From NVTR01 sp036480115 (lineage in GTDB: Bacteria > Pseudomonadota > Alphaproteobacteria > Rhodobacterales > Rhodobacteraceae): a stretch of DNA of 64,000 nucleotides. The position numbers and the translations under genes are program-made. Each line of letters starts with the position of its first letter. The stretch's first letter is position 1. Below the pieces are notes generated by a model. It searched no databases and had not been told where the DNA came from. It saw only the letters and a program-made list of their open reading frames with translations. Shown piece by piece: positions 44,703 to 53,074 of this stretch. The stretch is from NCBI GenBank assembly GCA_965224795.1, contig CBDDAE010000002.1, positions 992,001 through 1,056,000 on the forward strand, read 5' to 3'.

Positions 44703-45458
44703 ATGCCCTTTACCAAAATTCAATCTGAGAAACTGTCGACTGCCGTCGTTCAGCAAATTGAGCTGCTGATCCTGCGCGGCATCTTGCGCCCCGGTGATCG
44801 CCTGCCGGCTGAACGCGAGTTGTCAGAAAAGTTGGGGGTTTCGCGCCCCAGCCTGCGCAACGCCATCAGTGACCTTTCAACGCGCGGTTTACTGATCAGC
44901 AAGGCCGGGTCCGGCATTTTTGTTGCCGATCAACTGGGCTCGGCATTTTCACCGGCCCTGACCACGCTGTTTTCACGCCATGATGAAGCAGTGTTTGACA
45001 CATTGGATTTTCGCGCCGACATGGAGGGGCTGGCGGCTGAACGGGCTGCAAAGCTGGCCTCAGACACCGATCGTTTGGTGATCAACGCCATTTTTCAGAA
45101 AATGCAAAAGGCCGGTGATGCCGTCGCCGAGGCCCAGTTGGACGCTGATTTTCATATGGCCATCATAGAGGCCAGCCATAACGTGATCATGCTGCACATG
45201 ATGCGTTCAATGTATGAATTGCTACGCGACGGCGTGTTTTATAACCGGCAGGTGTTGTTTCGCCAAAATACCACCCGGCAATCGCTGTTGGACCAACACC
45301 GGGCGATAAATGACGCCATTCAGGCGCGTGATCCGAAGGCGGCGCGCAGCGCTGTGCAGACCCATCTGGGATATGTCAGACAGGCGCTGCAGAATGAACA
45401 GAAATCCGCAAAGAACGAAGATATTGCCCGAATGAAACTGGGGCGCGAACAGACCTAA
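44703..45458 (+). CDS. GntR-family regulator, FadR/GlcC/PdhR subgroup
   Basis: A 251-residue regulator with an N-terminal winged helix (QQIELLILRGILRPGDRLPA, RELSEKLGVSRPSLRNAISD) and a C-terminal FCD effector domain (about 95-225: DFRADMEGLAAERAA, LDADFHMAIIEASHN) whose Asp/His pattern binds a metal and a carboxylic acid. Its FCD domain resembles GlcC and PdhR as I remember them. The regulator stands alone here, convergent with the helicase gene with a four-base overlap of stop codons. An operator with the TTGGT/ACCAA half-site lies upstream of glcD 17 kb away. Confidence 0.88.
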   Translation: MPFTKIQSEKLSTAVVQQIELLILRGILRPGDRLPAERELSEKLGVSRPSLRNAISDLSTRGLLISKAGSGIFVADQLGSAFSPALTTLFSRHDEAVFDTLDFRADMEGLAAERAAKLASDTDRLVINAIFQKMQKAGDAVAEAQLDADFHMAIIEASHNVIMLHMMRSMYELLRDGVFYNRQVLFRQNTTRQSLLDQHRAINDAIQARDPKAARSAVQTHLGYVRQALQNEQKSAKNEDIARMKLGREQT

Positions 45459-46687
45459 GCCGCCCGACGCCCTTTGCCGGAACGACGGTTTTGCGGCCGA
45501 CGCCGGCGCTGGCTGTTTCCACCCGGCTTACCCTGCTTTTTGCTGGTTTGCTCTTCCGCTTCCCAGGCGCGGCCACCGACCACCGGAATGTTATGTTTCA
45601 AGATCTTTTGAACGGCGCGCAGTTCCGACATTTCACCGGGTCCGCAAAACGCGATTGCCGTTCCAGCCTTGCCAGCACGCGCGGTGCGACCAATCCGGTG
45701 CACATAGTTTTCCGGCACATTGGGCAGATCATAGTTGTAAACATGGGTGATGCCCGGAATATCAATGCCGCGCGCCGCCACATCTGTGGCAACCATCACG
45801 TCAATTTCCCCTGCGCGAAACGCCTTGATGGCCCGTTCACGCTGGCCTTGGCTTTTATTGCCATGGATCGAACTTGCGTTGATACCTTCAGCAATCAGCA
45901 CCTTTTTTAGCTTTTCAGCCCCGTGTTTGGTGCGCGAAAATACCAGCGACAATCCGTCAGCATGTTCCTTAAGCAATTCAATCAACAGCCGCGATTTCCC
46001 GGCTTGCGGTACGTAGTGTAGCGATTGGTTGATCTTATCGGCGACTTTACCGGGGGGCGAAACTTCTACCCGCACCGGGTTCTTCAGGTATGCCCCCGCC
46101 AGTTCTGCCATCAACTTAGGCATGGTGGCCGAAAACATCATAGACTGGCGATCATCAGCTAGCAGCGGCGCGATCTTACGCAGTGCATGGATAAACCCCA
46201 TGTCCAGCATCTGATCGGCCTCATCCAGCACCAGATACCGGGTTTCATTCAAAAATACCGCGCGCCGATCCAGCAGATCAATCAAGCGTCCCGGTGTGGC
46301 CACCAACAGGTCAGTACCCCGGCTTAACCGGTTCATCTGCGCCACAATACCAGCGCCACCAACAACCAGGTTCACCTTTAAATGCGTACCCTTGGTATAG
46401 GCCGTCAGGTTATCGGCAATCTGCTTGGCCAGTTCGCGCGTTGGGGCCAGTATCAGCCCACGCACAGTCTTGGCTTCCGGCTTTGTGCCAGCCTTTAACA
46501 GCGCATCAATCATTGGCAAACCAAAGGCCGCCGTTTTTCCGGTGCCGGTCTGCGCCAGCCCCATCACATCTTTGCCATTCATCGCATGCGGAATTGCCTG
46601 CGTTTGAATTGGCGTTGGTTCAGTTATGCCCTGCTCGGCCAGTTTGGCCACAAGACGGGGATGAAGCCCCAACATATCAAAATCCAT
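45455..46687 (-). CDS. DEAD-box RNA helicase, RhlE type
   Basis: A 410-residue helicase with all motifs: Q motif EPTPIQTQAIP, I AQTGTGKT, Ia APTRELAK, II VLDEADQM, III FSATMP, V ATDVAARGIDIP and VI HRIGRTARAG. The C-terminal tail is Arg/Lys/Gly-rich (QRRRRPQNRRSGKGRRAA), for RNA binding. It probably unwinds RNA during ribosome assembly or decay. A 9-bp hairpin sits immediately upstream of its ribosome site. Confidence 0.95.
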   Translation of the reverse strand: MDFDMLGLHPRLVAKLAEQGITEPTPIQTQAIPHAMNGKDVMGLAQTGTGKTAAFGLPMIDALLKAGTKPEAKTVRGLILAPTRELAKQIADNLTAYTKGTHLKVNLVVGGAGIVAQMNRLSRGTDLLVATPGRLIDLLDRRAVFLNETRYLVLDEADQMLDMGFIHALRKIAPLLADDRQSMMFSATMPKLMAELAGAYLKNPVRVEVSPPGKVADKINQSLHYVPQAGKSRLLIELLKEHADGLSLVFSRTKHGAEKLKKVLIAEGINASSIHGNKSQGQRERAIKAFRAGEIDVMVATDVAARGIDIPGITHVYNYDLPNVPENYVHRIGRTARAGKAGTAIAFCGPGEMSELRAVQKILKHNIPVVGGRAWEAEEQTSKKQGKPGGNSQRRRRPQNRRSGKGRRAA

Positions 46688-46707
46688 TATTGGATTATCC
46701 TTTCAAC

Positions 46708-46729
46708 GCGGCCCGAAATATCGGGCCGC
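46708..46729 (-). promoter_or_regulatory. Hairpin next to the helicase ribosome-binding site
   Basis: GCGGCCCGA (46708-46716) pairs perfectly with TCGGGCCGC (46721-46729) around AATA. In the helicase mRNA it ends a few bases before the GAAAGGA ribosome site, so it could influence translation. Confidence 0.55.
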
Positions 46730-47023
46730 AAAAATACAAACTGCCCGCCAAAATTGGCGATGCAGCAAACTAAGGGTTGCGCGCATGCCAGCCGCGGGCC
46801 GAATTGCCCGTTGTCCGCATACCGCGCCGGACCCCTGCGTGAAGTGGGAACCAAATTCTCGATGACCCTGACGGACTGCTAATTACTTGCGTCCTGACGG
46901 CTGCTCACGCGGCACCGGATCATCGGTTGGCGCCCATATGTGCCTGAAACCGCCACAAGTCAAGGCAGCGGCCCATCATTGTTCAACAAATATCCCCGCC
47001 AGAGGCAAATTGGACGGGTGCAA
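46730..47023. other. Gene-free region between the helicase leader and the atp terminator
   Basis: About 294 bases with no convincing gene. It holds the upstream region of the RhlE-like gene and one dispersed repeat copy at 46974-47006. A plus-strand frame starting at 46887 runs into the atpF gene antisense and lacks family features. Confidence 0.5.
46974..47006 (+). repeat. Dispersed intergenic repeat copy downstream of atpF
   Basis: Starts CATCATTGTT and ends ATCCCCGCCAGAGGC, aligning over 33 bases with the other copies. It lies just beyond the atp operon terminator. Confidence 0.6.
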
Positions 47024-47053
47024 ACAAAAAAGCCCCGACCAATGGTCAGGGCT
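47024..47053 (-). terminator. Rho-independent terminator of the Fo ATP synthase operon
   Basis: AGCCCCGACC (47031-47040) pairs with GGTCAGGGCT (47044-47053), with one mismatch, around AAT. On the minus strand a T-run follows. Confidence 0.82.
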
Positions 47054-47079
47054 GATCATTTGTTCAAAACTGGCCGTGC

Positions 47080-47634
47080 TTAGTGTAGTTTTTCACCCAC
47101 GGTGGCAATGGCCGCATCAATCAGGCTGTTACCTTCTGTGTCGCCCATCTTGGCGGCAATCACTTCACTGGCGGCACCAATGGCCACTGATATGGCCGTG
47201 TCGCGCACTTCTTTCACCGCCGAGGCTTCGGCTGATGCGACCTGGTCCTTGGCGGCGGCCAGACGGCGCTCTATTGAAGCGTCTAAATCTTCTAGCGCTT
47301 TGGCGGCGGCATCTTGTGCTTCTTGCTTGGCTTGCTCGACAATCCGATCCGCCTGTTCCTGAACTTCCCGTTGCTTACGCTCATAGGATGCCAGAATGGT
47401 CTGGGCTTCTTCGCGCAAGGCCTTGGCTTCGTTCAGCTCATCGCGAATGCCCTGTGCGCGATCATCCAACAGGCCCATCAACATGCCCGGCACCCGCAGA
47501 TAAACAATGACGCCAACAAACAGCAGGAACGCCAGAATAACCACATAGTTAGTATTATAAAGTGACGTGAACGGACCCGAAGCTGCCAATGCCGGTGTCC
47601 CGGCCAGCATAAGAATAAGTGATAGTTTTTTCAT
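47080..47634 (-). CDS. atpF: ATP synthase Fo subunit b
   Basis: A 184-residue peripheral stalk subunit. After a short signal-like N-terminus it has one membrane helix (about 30-48) followed by a long charged helix (about 60-160) that forms the stator with b'. The gene follows atpF' with a four-base gap and ends the Fo operon; a terminator lies just downstream. Confidence 0.93.
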   Translation of the reverse strand: MKKLSLILMLAGTPALAASGPFTSLYNTNYVVILAFLLFVGVIVYLRVPGMLMGLLDDRAQGIRDELNEAKALREEAQTILASYERKQREVQEQADRIVEQAKQEAQDAAAKALEDLDASIERRLAAAKDQVASAEASAVKEVRDTAISVAIGAASEVIAAKMGDTEGNSLIDAAIATVGEKLH

Positions 47635-47638
47635 GTTC

Positions 47639-48172
47639 TTAGCCTTTCAGCCTTGCGTCAACTGCCGCTGCAATCGTCTTGGCATCGGCTTTACCACCCA
47701 TGGCTGCCACGATTTCCTTAGCGGTGTCGCGCGCAACATCTTTGACGCTTTTCAGGGCGTTCTTGCGGATCTCATTGATAGCAACTTCGCCTTCCGCCGC
47801 CTTGGCAGCGATTTCTGCGTCCGCCTTGGCCGTGGCCACATCCAGATCACCCTGAATATCGGCTTTGGCCTGGGCGACAATGCGCCCAGCTTCCACCCGG
47901 GCATCCGCCAGCGCCTGATCATAGGCGGCTTCAGCTTCCACGGCTTTTTGCTTCAGATCTTCCGCCGCCGCGATGTCATTGGTGATTGTGCCGCGCCGAT
48001 CCGACAAAACTGAACCAATGCGTGGCAACGCCACCCGTGACAGCACAAAATAGATAATGACCAGCGTCACCACCAACCAGAATATCTGGTTGGGAAACGA
48101 GGTAAAATCAATTTGCGGCATGCCAACGGCTTCGGTGGCGTGGCTATCGGCTGATGTGGTTTCTGACGCCAT
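47639..48172 (-). CDS. ATP synthase Fo subunit b'
   Basis: A 177-residue second stalk subunit with one membrane helix (about 29-48: QIFWLVVTLVIIYFVLSRVA) and a long Ala/Asp/Glu/Lys-rich helix. Having separate b and b' subunits is characteristic of photosynthetic and related alphaproteobacteria. It pairs with AtpF to hold F1 against rotation. Confidence 0.92.
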   Translation of the reverse strand: MASETTSADSHATEAVGMPQIDFTSFPNQIFWLVVTLVIIYFVLSRVALPRIGSVLSDRRGTITNDIAAAEDLKQKAVEAEAAYDQALADARVEAGRIVAQAKADIQGDLDVATAKADAEIAAKAAEGEVAINEIRKNALKSVKDVARDTAKEIVAAMGGKADAKTIAAAVDARLKG

Positions 48173-48249
48173 GTCTTCCTCCTGGAACCCGGATGTTACC
48201 GGATGGGCCTATTTAGGCCCACCCAACATACGAAAACTCGTTTCAGGTC

Positions 48250-48486
48250 TTAAACAGCAAACATCAGCAGAAGGGCAACGAGGAACGAAAAGATCCCCAG
48301 CGCTTCTGCAAACGCAATACCGATGAACATAGTCGCAGTCTGACCGGCAGCAGCCGACGGGTTGCGCAATGCGCCTGCAATGTAGTTACCAACAACGTGG
48401 CCCACACCAACAGCAGCACCGCCCATACCGGTACAAGCCATGCCTGCGCCGATGAATTTCCCCATTTCTACGATATCGCCTTCCAT
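48250..48486 (-). CDS. atpE: ATP synthase Fo subunit c
   Basis: A 78-residue hairpin of two membrane helices. The Gly-rich first helix (GAGMACTGMGGAAVGVGHVV) and the second helix with the ion-binding Glu (GIAFAEALGIFSF) are typical. The site lacks the Na+-binding signature, so proton use is likely. Subunits form the rotor ring. Confidence 0.95.
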   Translation of the reverse strand: MEGDIVEMGKFIGAGMACTGMGGAAVGVGHVVGNYIAGALRNPSAAAGQTATMFIGIAFAEALGIFSFLVALLLMFAV

Positions 48487-48527
48487 GTCGTCTTCTCCTT
48501 TTGGAATTTTAGATTTGATTGATCGAA

Positions 48528-49376
48528 TTAGTGTGCCGGATGCAGCGCATCCTTCAGATAAACACAGGTGAGAATTGCAAACACATAGGCCTGAATGAAC
48601 GAGACCAGAATTTCCAACGCATAAACCGCCGTGATCGCCAGAACCGGTGCAATCGCCCCGATGCCCATCACCCCGGCAAAGCCCGCGAAAACTTTGATAA
48701 CAGCGTGACCGGCCATCATGTTACCTGCCAGCCGGATCGAATGGCTGACCGGGCGCACGAAATATGAAATGACTTCAATCAGCGCCAGCAACGGGCGCAG
48801 CGCCAAGGGTGCGGCCTTGATCCAGAACAGCTCAAGAAACGTGAAGCCGTTTTTGACAACGCCGATGATCGTAACTGTGATGAACACCGCCATCGCCATA
48901 AGTGCGGTCACCGCAATATGGCTGGTGGTGGTAAACGCCATGGGCAGCAGGCCCAGGAAATTGGCGAACAGAATGAACACGAACAGCGTCATGATATAAG
49001 GGAAGTATTTCAGCCCGTCTTTACCGGCCACGTCTTCAACCATTTTATAGACAAAGCCATACATTAGCTCAGCGATTGACTGAATGCGGCTAGGCACAAT
49101 AGCGCGTCCACGGGTGCCCAGCACCAGCAGGGCGATAATCCCCAGAACCGACAGCGCCATCCACAGGGTCACATTAGTGGGCGTGTAAAAATTGATATGC
49201 TCGCCACCAAACAGCGGCGTGACAATGAACTGATCCATCGGGTGAATTTGCAAACCCTCAAGCGGGCTGTCGGTGACAAGGCCAACAACAAACAACAGTG
49301 CAACCAATGCAAATATTGCCAATCCTAAAACCGACTTTGGCTTGGCTTTTGCTGTTTCTGTGGCTTGGTCTGCCAT
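48528..49376 (-). CDS. atpB: ATP synthase Fo subunit a
   Basis: A 282-residue membrane protein with five to six helices. The essential Arg lies in the motif SHSIRLAGNMMAGHAVIKVF. It forms the proton half-channels against the c-ring. The ATG is two bases after the atpI stop. Confidence 0.95.
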   Translation of the reverse strand: MADQATETAKAKPKSVLGLAIFALVALLFVVGLVTDSPLEGLQIHPMDQFIVTPLFGGEHINFYTPTNVTLWMALSVLGIIALLVLGTRGRAIVPSRIQSIAELMYGFVYKMVEDVAGKDGLKYFPYIMTLFVFILFANFLGLLPMAFTTTSHIAVTALMAMAVFITVTIIGVVKNGFTFLELFWIKAAPLALRPLLALIEVISYFVRPVSHSIRLAGNMMAGHAVIKVFAGFAGVMGIGAIAPVLAITAVYALEILVSFIQAYVFAILTCVYLKDALHPAH

Positions 49377-49377
49377 G

Positions 49378-49683
49378 TTACTTCCCTTCAGCTTCCGCCT
49401 GAATTTCCTTGACCGATCGCAGCATCACCCGCACCCCGGCCGCAAAACCCAGCAATACAAACAGCACCAGGAAAATCGGCAATGTGCCAAAAAACACATC
49501 CAAGCCGTACCCAATGCCAAAACCAATGACGATCCCCGCCACCAGCTCGATCACCATGCGCCAAGCCAGATGGGCCTGCGAATGGTGGTCTTCCATCGTC
49601 GGGGTCGGTGCATCCGCACCTTTCAAATCATCGATCCGCTTTTGCAGCGTTTCAAGCCGGTCTTTGTCGGCTGGATCAACCAT
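49378..49683 (-). CDS. atpI: AtpI-family protein
   Basis: A 101-residue protein with a charged N-terminus and two membrane helices (about 40-58 and 66-86; MVIELVAGIVIGFGIGYGLD). AtpI proteins assist assembly of the c-ring. First gene of the Fo operon. Confidence 0.88.
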   Translation of the reverse strand: MVDPADKDRLETLQKRIDDLKGADAPTPTMEDHHSQAHLAWRMVIELVAGIVIGFGIGYGLDVFFGTLPIFLVLFVLLGFAAGVRVMLRSVKEIQAEAEGK

Positions 49684-49864
49684 TTTCTGGCCCCTTGGAT
49701 AGTCGGGCGGACACTAGGAATGGGGGGGCGCAGAGTCAAGCGCGTCAATGTCAGCTTAATGCCATTATATAGTGTTGTTTTTATTGAGTATTTTGACAAA
49801 GAAAAGGCCAAGCATTTCGGGCAAAATGACGCGGACCGTCTATTTGACGCTCTGCGGTATATTT

Positions 49865-49876
49865 AACCAATTGGTT
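49865..49876. promoter_or_regulatory. Palindrome upstream of the arsR-type gene
   Basis: AACCAATTGGTT is a perfect 12-bp palindrome 33 bases before the regulator ATG. AACCA-n-TGGTT sites are typical of ArsR-family proteins of the non-metal-sensing branch, so autoregulation is likely. Confidence 0.55.
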
Positions 49877-49909
49877 GACGATTAAACCTTCACGCGCCTA
49901 TTCACCCCT

Positions 49910-50242
49910 ATGGCCCAACACCTTGACACCATCTTCGCCGCCCTGTCCGACCCAACCCGGCGCGCCATCCTGCAGATGTTACTGGAAGACGATATGGCCG
50001 TCACTGATGTGGCCGAACCTTTTGACATGTCGCTGGCTGCCATTTCCAAACACCTGTCCGTTCTGGCCCGCGCCCATCTGATCACCCAGGAAAAACGCGG
50101 CCGGGTGAAATGGTGCAAGCTTGACCCCGACGCGATGCGCGCGGCCTCAGTTTGGATGCAGGGTTTCGGACAGTTTGAGCCGGTGGATTTTGATGGGTTT
50201 GAGCGATTTCTGGAAAGTGAGTTTGATGCTCCTGAACCATGA
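49910..50242 (+). CDS. ArsR-family transcriptional regulator
   Basis: A 110-residue winged-helix protein (IFAALSDPTRRAILQMLLED, then FDMSLAAISKHLSVLARAHL). The usual metal-binding Cys motif (ELCVCDL) is replaced by MAVTDVAEPF, so it belongs to the non-metal branch often paired with SRPBCC genes. Here the following overlapping gene is instead a nucleotidyltransferase-like protein. Confidence 0.9.
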   Translation: MAQHLDTIFAALSDPTRRAILQMLLEDDMAVTDVAEPFDMSLAAISKHLSVLARAHLITQEKRGRVKWCKLDPDAMRAASVWMQGFGQFEPVDFDGFERFLESEFDAPEP

Positions 50243-50681
50243 CATCAGTGCAACCCTGACGCTTTGCGCCCAACAGCTGCAAACCGCCAAAGACCCATGG
50301 TGGGTTATTGGCAGCACCGCTGTCGCACTGCACGGTGTTGATCCCGGCCCTATCAATGATATCGATATTCTGGTTTCGGTTCCGGACGCCAAGCGGCTTG
50401 CCGAGAACTGGCAATGTCCCAACACCGCAAACACTGGTTCTGAATGGTTCCGTTCTCAAGTCCTTCTAAAACCCGATTTTGGCTGCTTCCCGGTCGAAGT
50501 AATGGCAGGACTCGAGTTTCGTGCCCTTGATAAATGGCTGCTGCTGGCCCCGAAAACACGCCAGGAAATCCACCGCGACACCCATAGCCTGTTTGTTCCC
50601 AATCGCCCGGAACTGATCAAGATATTGCGATCCTTCGGGCGCGAAAAGGACATCAGACGCGCAAATCTGTTGTCTTCCTAA
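50226..50681 (+). CDS. Nucleotidyltransferase-like protein
   Basis: A 151-residue protein. WWVIGSTAVALHG followed by DIDILV fits the minimal nucleotidyltransferase fold (G-S-x9 with D-x-D). The C-terminal part includes KWLLLAPKTRQEI. Such proteins occur in toxin-antitoxin or RNA-modifying contexts, but no partner toxin is visible. Its ATG lies 17 bases inside the ArsR gene, so co-expression is likely. The frame extends upstream to 50121. Confidence 0.65.
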   Translation: MLLNHDISATLTLCAQQLQTAKDPWWVIGSTAVALHGVDPGPINDIDILVSVPDAKRLAENWQCPNTANTGSEWFRSQVLLKPDFGCFPVEVMAGLEFRALDKWLLLAPKTRQEIHRDTHSLFVPNRPELIKILRSFGREKDIRRANLLSS

Positions 50682-50714
50682 CCATCAATTCTCCATAAAT
50701 ATCCCCAACAGTGG
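50682..50714 (+). repeat. Dispersed intergenic repeat copy between the nucleotidyltransferase and EamA genes
   Basis: Contains TCCATAAATATCCCC and ends ACAGTGGC, a degenerate core. It is followed by a hairpin ATTTTT-ccgcg-AAAAAT (about 50729-50745) next to the EamA stop, the same combination as at 9301-9397. Confidence 0.55.
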
Positions 50715-50745
50715 CACCCGACCCCGATTTTTCCGCGAAAAATTG

Positions 50746-51636
50746 TCACTCCGCCAACAGCCTCCACAGCGCCAGAACCGTCAGCGCCACACCACCCAGT
50801 ATCAACACGCTTGGCACCCCATGTCCCAATGCAATCTCCCACAGGATCACCCAGCTTGGCGTTAGGTACGTGTAGGCCATCACCTTGGCCGACGGCAGCC
50901 GCAGCGTCGCGTATTGCACCAGCCAAAACGACAGCGCCGTGGCAAACACCGTGGTATAGGCGATCGTTACCCAGACAGTCGGTGCCAGCCCGGCCCAATC
51001 CGTCGCCACAATCGTCGACCAGCCATAGATCACCGTAGCTATTGACCCGCCAACCAGCGTGCCAAATGTAAACACCACCGCCGCTTCACCCCGGTTTAAC
51101 CGCCTTACTAGGGGCGCATAAAATGCATGCGCCACACAGCCAGCAAAAAATATCATCTCACCACGCCCCACATCAAACCGCAGAAATGCAGCGATATCTG
51201 CGCGAAATATCACCCACAGCGCACCAACCATCCCGATCGCCAGCGCCCCCGCTATGCGGCCCGTCAAAATCTGGCGCAACAACAACCAGCCAAACCCTGC
51301 TGCCATAATCGGCGTCAATGTGAACACCGCCGCCGAACTGACCGGCGGCGCGGTCTTCAACCCCTCGAACATCAGAATGAAATAGACAGAAAACAAACCG
51401 CCCAACAGCATATAGCGCCATGGCGCGACAAAGGCTGAGCGCGAAATTCCGACAGTTATCGCTGCCACCCCACCAACCAAAATCGACGCCAGCACAAACC
51501 GCACCGCAATGATCGCCACCGGTGCAATCTGATTGGCCACCAGTGAGCCTAGCGAAAATGATCCGGCCACAACTGCAGCAAACACCAGCATGGCCAGATG
51601 CCCGCGCATTTCTTCAGGCCGATTTGGATGTGTCAT
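50746..51636 (-). CDS. EamA/DMT-family transporter
   Basis: A 296-residue membrane protein with about ten helices in two EamA repeats (VAGSFSLGSLVANQIAPVAI, then LVGGSIATVIYGW). These are typically exporters of amino acids or metabolites; the substrate is not readable. The ATG at 51636 (MTHPNRPEEMRG) is favoured over one six codons upstream. Confidence 0.85.
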   Translation of the reverse strand: MTHPNRPEEMRGHLAMLVFAAVVAGSFSLGSLVANQIAPVAIIAVRFVLASILVGGVAAITVGISRSAFVAPWRYMLLGGLFSVYFILMFEGLKTAPPVSSAAVFTLTPIMAAGFGWLLLRQILTGRIAGALAIGMVGALWVIFRADIAAFLRFDVGRGEMIFFAGCVAHAFYAPLVRRLNRGEAAVVFTFGTLVGGSIATVIYGWSTIVATDWAGLAPTVWVTIAYTTVFATALSFWLVQYATLRLPSAKVMAYTYLTPSWVILWEIALGHGVPSVLILGGVALTVLALWRLLAE

Positions 51637-51723
51637 TGTGTGCCCGGAAACCATGGTAACATGCTACGCTAGGCAGATATCGAACCACCAGCTTATTTCA
51701 CAACACTTAACCAGCGTTTGCCC

Positions 51724-51756
51724 TGTCATCTTTCCATAAATATTCCTGCCGGAGGC
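51724..51756 (+). repeat. Dispersed intergenic repeat copy downstream of the ferric reductase-like gene
   Basis: Reads TGTCATCTTTCCATAAATAT then TCCTGCCGGAGGC, close to the consensus. A GCGCC/GGCGC hairpin follows at about 51785-51800. Confidence 0.7.
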
Positions 51757-51807
51757 AAATTCGCCCGGCACGGACTCACAGAATGCGCCTCAAGGCGCTT
51801 CGCCGAC

Positions 51808-53070
51808 CTAGCGGAATTCAAATGCCTCGTTGTGGATGGCATCGGCAGAAACACCGGCCTTGGTCAGGCCCTTTTTCAGCCCGTCAACCATTGGCCTTGG
51901 ACCGCACAGGAAATAGGCCCTGTCTGTCAGAATTCCACCCAGCTTTTCTGCTATCAGATCGGATGTGCAGAACTCGCCCTCATTGGATTGCAGAACCAGC
52001 ACAGTTTTGTTGGCCTGCCCGGCGAACACGTCCCGGATTTCGTCCAAAAACAACGCCTGTTCAGTTTCCTGAACACAAACGATCAACAGAACTTCGCGAT
52101 CATCGCCCGGTTTCATGGCCCGGACCGCCGATAGGTACGGCGTGATGCCGACGCCCCCGGCAACCCAGACCTGCGCACGGGTCGGTATATCCATGTCAAA
52201 GCGCCCGTAAGGCCCTTCGATTACCGCCGCCGCGCCGGGTTTCAGATCATCCCGGATGCGCCGGGTGAAATCCCCCAGAACCTTGGTGGTGAAACGCAGT
52301 TTGCCAGCACCCGGTGCGCTGGAAATCGTGAAGGGATGGCTTTCATCGAAACCCTTTTCCTTGATGCGCAGGAAGGCAAACTGCCCCGGCTTATGGGCCA
52401 TTGCCTTCCCGTTTGGTGCCAGCACCAGCTCAGTCGCCCGCTCCAGCTCATTCACCGCTTCCAGAGTATAGGCGTGGCGCGGTTTTTCACGCACGAATTG
52501 CCGGTACAGATAGGCGGCAACGCCGACAATCCCCACCAGAAACAGCACCATGCCGGATACTGATTTGCCGTAAAACAACTGCGTTGGCGTCAGCAGCATG
52601 TGGAACACCGCCAGCCCGAACAACACCCCCATCAACCGATGGGGTTTCAGCCAGTTTTGATAGGAAATCTTGCGGTTCAGCGCAATCACCACCGACAGGA
52701 TCAGCAGGATCATAGTGATCATCCCTACTGGCCCCGCAGGTACGCCGACCCATTTGGCAAAGCCTTCCGCCGGTAACCGTTCGGCAATATCCAGTTTCGG
52801 AATGGCAAAGAAGTGCACAAGGATCAGCACCAGAATTGCAACGCCGATCATCTTATGCACCAGATACATCTTATCCAGCCCGCCAAACATGTCTTCCCAA
52901 CGGCTGGGCCGCACCGATATCAGTATAGCCCAACACATCAGGATCAGGGCGACACCGCCCAAATAGGTGGCAATCATCGCCCGCACGCCCTGTTCGCCCC
53001 ATGACAGGCCGAAATGGGCGACTGCAAAGACAACCAGCGAACCGAAGATGATTTTGACACCTTTGGACAT
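51808..53070 (-). CDS. Ferric reductase-like transmembrane flavoprotein
   Basis: A 420-residue protein. The N-terminal half has about six membrane helices with paired haem-ligand candidates (KMYLVHKMIGVAILVLILVH and KPHRLMGVLFGLAVFHMLL). The C-terminal half is a ferredoxin-NADP reductase module with FAD motif HPFTISSAPG, GPYGRFDM and NAD motif VAGGVGITPYLS, ending LCGPRPMVDGL. It moves electrons from NAD(P)H across the membrane, possibly to ferric iron or oxygen. It follows an EF-hand protein gene by four bases, a combination reminiscent of calcium-regulated NADPH oxidases. Confidence 0.88.
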   Translation of the reverse strand: MSKGVKIIFGSLVVFAVAHFGLSWGEQGVRAMIATYLGGVALILMCWAILISVRPSRWEDMFGGLDKMYLVHKMIGVAILVLILVHFFAIPKLDIAERLPAEGFAKWVGVPAGPVGMITMILLILSVVIALNRKISYQNWLKPHRLMGVLFGLAVFHMLLTPTQLFYGKSVSGMVLFLVGIVGVAAYLYRQFVREKPRHAYTLEAVNELERATELVLAPNGKAMAHKPGQFAFLRIKEKGFDESHPFTISSAPGAGKLRFTTKVLGDFTRRIRDDLKPGAAAVIEGPYGRFDMDIPTRAQVWVAGGVGITPYLSAVRAMKPGDDREVLLIVCVQETEQALFLDEIRDVFAGQANKTVLVLQSNEGEFCTSDLIAEKLGGILTDRAYFLCGPRPMVDGLKKGLTKAGVSADAIHNEAFEFR

Positions 53071-53074
53071 GACG

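Noticed and set aside
46887..47510. A plus-strand frame of 207 codons from the helicase/atp gap into atpF
   Set aside because: Most of it is antisense to atpF and the terminator; composition Trp/Arg/Leu/Pro-rich without motif.
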